A stretch of 60,673 nt of DNA. Source: Agathobacter sp. Lineage in GTDB: Bacteria > Bacillota > Clostridia > Lachnospirales > Lachnospiraceae. A model generated the notes under the pieces. It did not search any database. It was not told where the DNA came from and worked only from the letters and a program-made list of their open reading frames with translations. The stretch spans positions 1 through 60,673 of the forward strand of contig JALEKN010000039.1 of assembly GCA_022769125.1 (NCBI GenBank). The letters are read 5' to 3'. Below, one piece after another: positions 54,529-60,673 of this stretch (position 1 is its first letter; each line of letters begins with the position of its first letter). A program made the translations under genes and the position numbers.

Positions 54529-55140
54529 TTATTCCTCGGATTGAGCCGTTTTTATATGGTTCAGATCATCGATAAGCTTCTCGATGATCATTTTCTTAAT
54601 GTAGACATCATAACTTAGCTGGCAGATGAAGCTGAATGCGTGTAACAGCTCATGGTCCTCTTCGGGAAAGTCGTTAAAGGTGCTGTTGGCAATTACATAT
54701 TTCTTGCCAAGATCCTTTAAGAGCTTTTGGGATTCTTCCTGCTCAAGGGCGAAGACCTCATTGTAGATATCCTGCATATTAAAGCCATCCCTGTTGCCAA
54801 AATAGCGATCCGTGATCGGATTGAGAATAGATTGAATATCACTGATACTGAGGATATTTTTAAAGTAGTAGATGAACAACAGCGTAAGCACATGCTCCCT
54901 GGAGTATTTCTTCTTCTCAGGGGGCGGAAGAAGGTTGTTCTTGGCATAGTTGTTAATCATTGTCTTTGTCAGAATCTTGTCATCCTCGTAGCGCTTGGAC
55001 GCAGCAAGCTGCTCGTCCATGAAAGTTGTAACCTGATCCATATATAAAGCAATGTTCGGAATATCTTCCGGCTTAACGTAATCAATATTTCTTAAATCGC
55101 GTAAGAGTGTTTCCAAAAATTCACGAACAGTATTTTCCAT
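54529..55140 (-). CDS. DUF1836 family protein
   Basis: A 203-aa protein matching the DUF1836 family of Firmicutes. NIDYVKPEDIPNIALYMDQVTTFMDEQL at the N-terminus is followed by a MerR-like winged helix (LTKTMINNYAKNNLLPPPEKKKYSREHVLTLLFIYYFKNILSISDIQSIL) in which the NNYAKNNLLPPP-YSREH pattern resembles the MerR recognition region. It is probably a DNA-binding regulator. The C-terminus is helical and charged. ATG 55140 follows GAGGTGAT. Its targets are unknown. Confidence 0.82.
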   Translation of the reverse strand: MENTVREFLETLLRDLRNIDYVKPEDIPNIALYMDQVTTFMDEQLAASKRYEDDKILTKTMINNYAKNNLLPPPEKKKYSREHVLTLLFIYYFKNILSISDIQSILNPITDRYFGNRDGFNMQDIYNEVFALEQEESQKLLKDLGKKYVIANSTFNDFPEEDHELLHAFSFICQLSYDVYIKKMIIEKLIDDLNHIKTAQSEE

Positions 55141-55398
55141 AATATAATCACCTCATATCACATTATATAGTTTTTAAAACCGTATGACAAGTTTTTTCGA
55201 AGAAAATCTTGGAAACGTAACCACAACTACAAAATTATCTCCATATGCACCGCGGAATCTGTAAGGAGAACTGCGAAGGAAAGCGGTATCATTTTTGGAA
55301 AACAAAAGTGGTTTGGGGTTGGAAGGAACATGGGATTATGGTATGATGAAATACATCACAAAAAGATGGAATAAGGAAAAACGTAAAAGGAAAAAGAT

Positions 55399-57741
55399 AT
55401 GTACGAGATTTTAAATAAAGAACAAAAAGAGGCGGTATTTTGCACAGAGGGTCCGCTTTTGATCCTTGCGGGCGCGGGAAGCGGCAAGACGAGAGTGTTG
55501 ACCTACCGGACAGCGCATCTCATTGAAAACGGTGTCAGTCCGTACCAGATCCTTGCAATCACGTTTACCAACAAAGCGGCAGGGGAGATGCGCGAGCGAA
55601 TCAACGATATGGTTGGAATGGGAGCCGAGAGTATCTGGGTCTCCACGTTTCACTCCACCTGTGTGCGGATTCTGCGGCGCTATATTGACCGGCTGGGCTA
55701 TTCAACGAATTTTACCATATATGATGCGGACGATCAGAAAACGCTCATGAAGGACATATGCAAGCGCCTGGAGATCGATACCAAGATTTATAAGGAAAAG
55801 ATGTTTCTCGGTGCAATCTCATCCGCAAAGGATGAATTGCTTGATCCGGTAGAATTTGAGAACAGGGCGGCGGGCGATTACAACAAGAGGCGGCAGGCAC
55901 AGGTCTACCGCGAGTACCAGATGGAGCTGAAAAAAAATAATGCGCTTGATTTTGATGATCTGATTTTTAAGACAGTAGAGCTTTTCCGGCTGGATAAAGA
56001 GGTCCTGATGTCTTATCAGGAGCGTTTCCGTTATATCATGGTGGATGAGTATCAGGATACCAATACGGCGCAGTTCGAACTGATCCGCCTGCTTGCCATG
56101 AAATATAAAAACCTCTGCGTAGTCGGAGATGATGATCAGTCTATTTATAAGTTCCGTGGGGCAAATATCTATAATATTCTGAATTTCGAGAAGCATTTTC
56201 CAGATGCAAAGGTGATCAAGCTGGAGCAGAATTACCGCTCCACACAGAACATCCTGGATGCGGCAAATGCCGTGATTGCAAATAATGTCGGGCGAAAGGA
56301 CAAGGCACTGTGGACGGATAACGGAACCGGTGACAAGATTGACTTTGAGCAGTTGGATACCGGGTACGAGGAAGCAGATTATGTTGCCAGAAATATCGCC
56401 GCAGGCGTGAGAAAGGGCGCATACCATTATAAGGACTATGCAGTTTTGTACCGGACGAATGCACAGTCGCGATTGTTCGAGGAACGTTTTCTGCTGGCAA
56501 ATATTCCGTACAAGATTGTTGGAGGTGTCAACTTCTATTCGCGCAGGGAGGTTAAGGATATCCTCGCTTACCTAAAGACGATCGACAACGGTCAGGATGA
56601 TCTCGCGGTAAGGCGGATCATCAATATCCCAAAGCGTGGGATAGGTGCCGCCTCGATCGGAAAGGTGCAGGCATTTGCGGACAATAATGATCTCGATTTC
56701 TACATGGCACTCGAGCATGCGCAGATGGTTCCGGGAATCGGAAAGGCGTATGCGAAGATCCATCCGTTTGTTGAATTTATTGAAGGATTGCGGGAAAAAG
56801 CAAAGACGCTTCCAGTTGAAGAATTGATCGAGGAGATCATCGAGGGAACCGGATATGTGAGGGAGCTTGAAGCTGAAAACGATGAGGAGGCGGAGGCACG
56901 TATCCAGAATATCGATGAATTGATCAGCAAGGCAGCCGCATATACAGAGTCCGCGGAGGAACCATCACTAAGCGGATTTTTGGAGGAAGTGGCACTTGTT
57001 GCTGATATTGATAGCTTAGACAATGACACGGATTACGTGGTGCTTATGACCTTACATAGCGCAAAGGGATTGGAATTTCCAAATGTATTTCTGGTCGGTA
57101 TGGAGGACGGGCTGTTTCCGAGTTATATGTCTATCACCAGCGATGAAATCAGTCCGAACGGCGTTAACAGTGAAATTGAGGAAGAACGGCGCCTAGCATA
57201 CGTGGGAATCACCCGGGCAAAGGAGCATCTTACCATCACCTCGGCAAGAATGCGTATGATCCGTGGGGAAAAGCAATATAATAAAGTATCGCGTTTTGTA
57301 AAGGAAATTCCGCAGGAACTGTTAAAGGGGGAGATCTTCGAGCAGAACCGTCATGAAGATGAGGACTATAACCGAAGCTCATTCCAGCGGGCAAAGCAGG
57401 CGTTTAAGGCGGCACCGACACAGTACGGGACTGCAAGGCCTGCGTTTGGAAGCAATTCACAGAGCGAGATGGAGTGGCAGGATGTATTCGGACTTGGGCG
57501 GGGCACAAAAAAGGCTCCCGTGTATACTCCGGTTTCCAATCAGCGCTCATTTGCAAGTACAACCACGCAAAAGGCTTCCCTAAGCTACGGCACGGGAGAT
57601 CGCGTGCGCCACATCAAATTCGGAGAAGGTGTGGTTACGGCTATTGTTGAGGGCGGAAGAGACTACGAGGTTACGGTCGATTTTGACAAGGCAGGAACTA
57701 AGAAAATGTTTGCTTCTTTTGCAAAACTTAAAAAAGTATAA
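55399..57741 (+). CDS. pcrA: ATP-dependent DNA helicase PcrA (UvrD/Rep family)
   Basis: A 780-aa superfamily-1 helicase for repair and rolling-circle processes. Motif Ia/Walker A is ILAGAGSGKTRVLTYR (about residue 22). TFTNKAAGEMRER, the Walker B region VDEYQDTN, VVGDDDQSIYKFRGA, LEQNYRST, LMTLHSAKGLEF, and EEERRLAYVGITRAKEHL follow in order. The C-terminal Tudor-like domain (GDRVRHIKFGEGVVTAIVEG) that contacts RNA polymerase is present. The length is normal. No terminator is clear in the 160 bp after the stop. Confidence 0.94.
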   Translation: MYEILNKEQKEAVFCTEGPLLILAGAGSGKTRVLTYRTAHLIENGVSPYQILAITFTNKAAGEMRERINDMVGMGAESIWVSTFHSTCVRILRRYIDRLGYSTNFTIYDADDQKTLMKDICKRLEIDTKIYKEKMFLGAISSAKDELLDPVEFENRAAGDYNKRRQAQVYREYQMELKKNNALDFDDLIFKTVELFRLDKEVLMSYQERFRYIMVDEYQDTNTAQFELIRLLAMKYKNLCVVGDDDQSIYKFRGANIYNILNFEKHFPDAKVIKLEQNYRSTQNILDAANAVIANNVGRKDKALWTDNGTGDKIDFEQLDTGYEEADYVARNIAAGVRKGAYHYKDYAVLYRTNAQSRLFEERFLLANIPYKIVGGVNFYSRREVKDILAYLKTIDNGQDDLAVRRIINIPKRGIGAASIGKVQAFADNNDLDFYMALEHAQMVPGIGKAYAKIHPFVEFIEGLREKAKTLPVEELIEEIIEGTGYVRELEAENDEEAEARIQNIDELISKAAAYTESAEEPSLSGFLEEVALVADIDSLDNDTDYVVLMTLHSAKGLEFPNVFLVGMEDGLFPSYMSITSDEISPNGVNSEIEEERRLAYVGITRAKEHLTITSARMRMIRGEKQYNKVSRFVKEIPQELLKGEIFEQNRHEDEDYNRSSFQRAKQAFKAAPTQYGTARPAFGSNSQSEMEWQDVFGLGRGTKKAPVYTPVSNQRSFASTTTQKASLSYGTGDRVRHIKFGEGVVTAIVEGGRDYEVTVDFDKAGTKKMFASFAKLKKV

Positions 57742-57909
57742 CATTCAAAAAATTGTAATTTCCCATAGGCATTCGGGATAAAATATGCTATAATGAGCCC
57801 AAACAAAGGTCAGCACGGCAGAAGGCTGCCAAAGACAGGCAGATATGGCGTGGCTGGCGGATAATCTGACTCTTTATTAACCAAGAAATATATAAAGGAG
57901 ATGAATATT

Positions 57910-58257
57910 ATGAATAAGATGGAAGAACTTTTGAACGCATCAAAAATCAATGAGGTCATCAATTCTGAGAAGCTGAATGAGATCATCAAGAAGCTTGACA
58001 AGAAGGAGACTCCGAAGAAAACCTCCAAGACAGTTGTTGTCTTTGCAGTGATCGGTGTTGTAGTTGCAGTAGCAGCTGCCGCTTATGGCATTTACCGTTT
58101 CTTTACACCGGATTATCTGGATGACTTTGAGGATGATTTTGAGGACGATTTTGACAATGATTTCTTCGAGGACGAGGAAGAAGATACAGCGGCTAAGAAG
58201 GAAGAGACTCCGGCAGAGAAGGAAGAGGATGCTTCCGAGGATAAGACCGAAGAATAG
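57910..58257 (+). CDS. small membrane protein with acidic tail
   Basis: A 115-aa protein. A charged N-terminal helix (about residues 1-40, NKMEELLNASKINEVINSEKLNEIIKKLDKK-like) is followed by one Ala/Val-rich transmembrane helix (about 43-62) and a long tail dominated by Asp, Glu and Phe (DDFEDDF repeats) with a Lys/Glu end. ATG 57910 has AAAGGAG 9 bp upstream; the ATG at 57901 is too close. A promoter-like TATAAT lies at 57789. I do not recognise a characterised function. A terminator follows the gene. Confidence 0.75.
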   Translation: MNKMEELLNASKINEVINSEKLNEIIKKLDKKETPKKTSKTVVVFAVIGVVVAVAAAAYGIYRFFTPDYLDDFEDDFEDDFDNDFFEDEEEDTAAKKEETPAEKEEDASEDKTEE

Positions 58258-58283
58258 GTTCAAACTGAACAGGCAGAAATCAC

Positions 58284-58313
58284 GGGGACTTGAGACTCAA
58301 GTCCCCATTTTTT
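58284..58313 (+). terminator. terminator of the acidic membrane protein gene
   Basis: A perfect 10-bp stem GGGGACTTGA/TCAAGTCCCC with loop GAC is followed by a T-rich tract. Confidence 0.92.
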
Positions 58314-58408
58314 CTTTTATGAAAACTCTGCAAGGATATAAGAGAGGCGGAGTGGAAGATGTGTTTGGGTAGATAATGTGATTAAGAAGAAAGACGAGGA
58401 ATAATTTC

Positions 58409-59911
58409 ATGAAAAAAGGACAGCACGGAGAAGGCATCGTACAGAAGGTCGTATTTCCGAATAAGGGTGTTGCGCTTACTGAGGAGGGCGAGCGTGTCAT
58501 TGTAAAGAATACGATTCCGGGACAGAAGGTTGCCTTTGTTGTCAATAAAGCGAGGAAGGGAAAATGCGAGGGACGGTTTTTGGAAACATTGGAGAAGTCG
58601 CCGCTTGAGATAGAACCGGAATGCCCGAACTTCGGGCTGTGTGGCGGTTGTACATATCAGAGCCTGCCTTATGAGAAGCAGCTGGAGCTGAAAGAAGGTC
58701 AGGTGCGCGAGCTTATGGCAGATGCAATCAAGGACACCTGCCAATATGAGTTTTTGCCGATCAAGCGAAGCCCACGCCAATATGAGTACCGCAACAAGAT
58801 GGAATTTTCCTTTGGAGACGAGTATAAGGATGGACCGCTTGCACTTGGCATGCACAAAAGAGGCAGCTTTTACGATCTGGTCACGGTAAGCGATTGCAAG
58901 ATTGTGGACGGAGATTTTCGGAGTATTCTTTCCGCAACACTTGATTTTTTTGCAAAGCAGAATGTACGCTATTATCACCGTATGAACCATGAGGGATATC
59001 TTCGCCATCTGCTTGTGCGGAAGGCTGTCCGCACAGGGGAGATACTGTTGGATCTGATCACGACATCCTTTGATATTCCGGGGGCACCGTCTGAGCAGGA
59101 GGAAAAGGAACTGCTTGAAGGCTGGTGCGACTGCCTGCGCGGTTTAGAATTGCAGGGATCGATCCGCGGAATCCTCCATACAAAAAATGACAGCATCGCA
59201 GACGTGGTAAAGGACGAGGGAACGGAGGTCTTGTTTGGGGAGGACTATTTCTACGAGGAGCTTTTAGGACTTCGTTTTAGAATCTCACCGTTTTCCTTTT
59301 TCCAGACCAATTCCCTTGGCGCGGAGGTGCTCTATCAGACTGCGCGCGATTTTATTCTCAATGGGGACGAGCATTCGCTTGGCGGCAAGGTCGTATACGA
59401 CCTGTACAGCGGCACAGGCACCATTGCACAGATGATGGCACCGGTCTGCAAGGAAGTGGTCGGCGTTGAGATCGTGGAGGAGGCAGTGGAAGCCGCAAAG
59501 AAAAATGCACAGTTGAATGGATTGGACAACTGCAGCTTCCTCGCGGGTGATGTATTAAAGGTACTTGATGAGATTGAGGTTAAACCGGATTATATCATTC
59601 TTGACCCACCGCGTGACGGCATCCACCCGAAGGCACTTGAGAAGATCATTGCCTATGGCGTACAGAACATGGTCTATATTTCCTGCAAACCGACCTCGCT
59701 GGCGCGGGATCTTGAGGTGTTCATCGCAAGAGGGTACGAGGTCAAAAGGGTGCAGTGCGTGGATATGTTCCCGGGGACGGTGCATGTGGAGACGATTGTC
59801 AAATTATCCCTCAAAAAAGATACACCTAAGATTGAGGCTACAATGGAACCTGATGAAGAGAGTAATTATACACTAGAGGAAAAGGCTACTTACCAGAAGA
59901 TTAAGGATTAG
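58409..59911 (+). CDS. 23S rRNA (uracil-5-)-methyltransferase, RlmD/RumA type
   Basis: A 500-aa enzyme that methylates a uridine at C5 with SAM. The TRAM-like N-terminus (KGVALTEEGERVIVKNTIPGQKVAFVV) precedes Fe-S ligands in CPNFGLCGGCTYQS plus a later Cys in SDCKIV. The SAM site is VVYDLYSGTGTIAQ, then ILDPPRDGIHPKAL, and the nucleophile Cys426 is in YISCKPTSLARDL. The start at 58409 is preceded by GAGGAATAATTTC. After ...EKATYQKIKD the frame stops at TAG 59909-59911, yet protein-like sequence continues in the same frame to 60094. Exact rRNA site (RlmD or RlmC/RlmCD) is not fixed. Confidence 0.9.
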   Translation: MKKGQHGEGIVQKVVFPNKGVALTEEGERVIVKNTIPGQKVAFVVNKARKGKCEGRFLETLEKSPLEIEPECPNFGLCGGCTYQSLPYEKQLELKEGQVRELMADAIKDTCQYEFLPIKRSPRQYEYRNKMEFSFGDEYKDGPLALGMHKRGSFYDLVTVSDCKIVDGDFRSILSATLDFFAKQNVRYYHRMNHEGYLRHLLVRKAVRTGEILLDLITTSFDIPGAPSEQEEKELLEGWCDCLRGLELQGSIRGILHTKNDSIADVVKDEGTEVLFGEDYFYEELLGLRFRISPFSFFQTNSLGAEVLYQTARDFILNGDEHSLGGKVVYDLYSGTGTIAQMMAPVCKEVVGVEIVEEAVEAAKKNAQLNGLDNCSFLAGDVLKVLDEIEVKPDYIILDPPRDGIHPKALEKIIAYGVQNMVYISCKPTSLARDLEVFIARGYEVKRVQCVDMFPGTVHVETIVKLSLKKDTPKIEATMEPDEESNYTLEEKATYQKIKD

Positions 59912-60094
59912 GTGAAGGACAAGTATGGTGTGAATGTGCATACTTCTTATATTGCACAGGTGAAACGGATGTGTGGACTAGATATGTGTGAGAATTATAA
60001 TAAGTCCAAGAAAGAGAATCCAGAAGTGAAGCAGTGTCCGCAGGAGAAGGTGGAGTATATTAAGGATGCGTTGAGTCATTTTAAATTGATTTAG
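59912..60094 (+). pseudogene. detached C-terminal extension of the uracil methyltransferase
   Basis: Directly after the TAG at 59909 the same frame reads VKDKYGVNVHTSYIAQVKR and ends KEKVEYIKDALSHFKLI-like at 60094. Clostridial RumA-type proteins commonly end in a segment of this type (EKATYxxIKDYV...KYGxxVxxxYIAQVKRxCGL...NYN...PQCPxEK). The amber codon replaces what should be Tyr. No ribosome site precedes GTG 59912, so separate translation is unlikely. The catalytic domain upstream is complete and may work without it; read-through would restore the full protein. Confidence 0.7.
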
Positions 60095-60242
60095 TAAAAT
60101 TGATGGTGTGTCACGGCAACATCACTACATACTCCAACAAAACCTGAAAATAAGCCGTTTTTCGTTTGGAAAAGTGCTTTACTACACACTTACTACACGT
60201 TTTTTAGAGAAATAGCTCGGTATGATTATATTAAATGGATAA

Positions 60243-60271
60243 TTGACATTATGGTATATATGCCATATAAT
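60243..60271 (+). promoter_or_regulatory. promoter with palindromic operator for the terminal toxin-antitoxin pair
   Basis: TTGACA (60243-60248) and TATAAT (60266-60271) with a 17-bp spacer. The spacer holds a near-palindrome, ATGGTATA and TATGCCAT (60251-60266). It is a likely autorepression site. The stretch 60095-60242 before it is AT-rich and carries the direct repeat TACTACAC at about 60180-60200; I see no gene in it. Confidence 0.7.
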
Positions 60272-60289
60272 ATTTACAAAGGAGATTAT

Positions 60290-60655
60290 ATGACAGAATT
60301 TAAACTGATAGCCTATGAAAAAGAAAACGGCGAAGTTCCAGTAGAGCAGTTTCTTGATTCTGTTAATCCTAAGATGCGAGCTAAAATATTTGGATTGTTG
60401 GGCATATTACAAGAAAAGGGAAATATGCTTAGAGAACCTTACAGTAAACATCTGGATGACGGAATATTTGAATTGCGTTGTAAATTCGGGAGTGATATTA
60501 CCAGAGTCTTATATTTTTTCTATTATGAGGGAAAAATAATACTGACGAACGGATTTGTTAAAAAAACACAGAAAACTCCTAAAGAGGAGATTCAGATTGC
60601 AAAGGATAGAAGAAAAGATTTCATAGAAAGGGTGATGAAGGATGAGAACATTTGA
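60290..60655 (+). CDS. HigB/RelE-type toxin (phage-derived Gp49-like)
   Basis: A 121-aa protein of the HigB/Gp49-like group of the RelE superfamily. FKLIAYEKENGEVPVEQFLDSVNPKMRAKIFGLLGILQEKG is followed by KHLDDGIFELRCKFGSDITRVLYFFYYEGKIILTNGFVKKTQKTPKEEIQIAKDRRKDF. The ELR-x-R-LYFF-NGFxKKTQKTP pattern is diagnostic. It cleaves mRNA on the ribosome. ATG 60290 has AAAGGAG 7 bp upstream. The gene overlaps the following antitoxin by 14 bp, with toxin first, as is usual for HigBA. Confidence 0.88.
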   Translation: MTEFKLIAYEKENGEVPVEQFLDSVNPKMRAKIFGLLGILQEKGNMLREPYSKHLDDGIFELRCKFGSDITRVLYFFYYEGKIILTNGFVKKTQKTPKEEIQIAKDRRKDFIERVMKDENI

Positions 60656-60673
60656 TGATATGCTTTCTAAGCA
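60642..60673 (+). CDS. HigA-type antitoxin, partial at window edge
   Basis: ATG 60642 opens a frame MRTFDDMLSK that runs off the window. It overlaps the toxin end by 14 bp, and AAGG lies just upstream. Position after a HigB-type toxin suggests an Xre-family antitoxin, but the helix-turn-helix itself is outside the window. Confidence 0.55.
   Translation, partial: MRTFDDMLSK

Noticed and set aside
57809..57870. Possible structured RNA before the acidic membrane protein (GTCAG/CTGAC closing pair, GGCAG/CTGCC hairpin)
   Set aside because: The outer helix is only 5 bp, the inner pairing is ambiguous, and no terminator or known core supports it.

Overview
The window looks like chromosome of a spore-forming, anaerobic gut Firmicute of the Lachnospiraceae (Roseburia/Agathobacter/Coprococcus-like). 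Supporting signs are the moderate-low GC, strong AGGAGG-type ribosome sites and consensus sigma-A promoters, Clostridia-type proteins (SleC-like cortex lytic enzyme, DUF1836, type-2 GalT, hybrid histidine kinases), a plant-galactan utilisation cluster and a NiCo-type riboswitch. I see no insertion sequence, prophage or CRISPR array. Genus is not resolvable from this window alone.

Layout. 1-4.2 kb: two tandem tRNA-Gly(GCC) genes on the minus strand, an FMN_bind-like membrane protein, a methyltransferase, and an ECF-sigma/ABC operon whose sigma gene has an in-frame amber codon and whose permease looks internally shortened. 4.2-14.5 kb: an unassigned 175-nt RNA with its own promoter and terminator, two hybrid histidine kinases in tandem, then two complete TrpXYZ-like ABC importers (lipoprotein, permease, ATPase, twice) behind a perfect promoter and a leader with an intrinsic terminator. 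14.5-29.8 kb: housekeeping genes (dus, thyA-folA, AEC transporter, ilvBN, flavin reductase, sleC-like, truA-recJ, an MCP-like protein, a lipase-like hydrolase, PAP2, L,D-transpeptidase). 29.9-30.8 kb: a YefM/YoeB-type toxin-antitoxin module with two CGTACG operator boxes between its -35 and -10.

30.8-48.7 kb is the metabolic core. A GH42 beta-galactosidase is encoded divergently from a LacI regulator. Next come an unrecognised 619-aa protein coupled to a 72-aa zinc ribbon, then AraC regulator, GH2 LacZ and GH53 endo-galactanase, and later galK and galT. TTGCGCAA boxes lie just downstream of the GH42 promoter, in front of lacI, and just downstream of the promoter of the 619-aa gene; this suggests one LacI regulon. 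All three glycosidases lack signal peptides and no sugar transporter is present, so the model is import of galacto-oligosaccharides by a transporter elsewhere, intracellular hydrolysis, and galactose entry into the Leloir pathway. Embedded in this stretch is a metal-efflux operon (free HMA protein, Zn/Cd P1B-ATPase, CadC/SmtB-like repressor) with a matching palindromic operator.

48.7-60.7 kb: a CDF metal exporter behind a NiCo (czcD) riboswitch with an overlapping terminator, MATE exporter, hisC, a small COG2426 membrane protein, CPBP protease, YerC-like repressor, DUF1836 regulator, pcrA, an acidic membrane protein, an RlmD/RumA-type methyltransferase whose usual C-terminal extension is cut off by an in-frame amber codon, and a HigB-HigA-type toxin-antitoxin pair truncated by the window end.

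Most notable: the unknown 619-aa protein and zinc ribbon under the galactan regulon, the reconstructed LacI operator set, the orphan RNA before the kinases, a symmetrical four-cysteine insertion in IlvB, and the two amber-interrupted genes.
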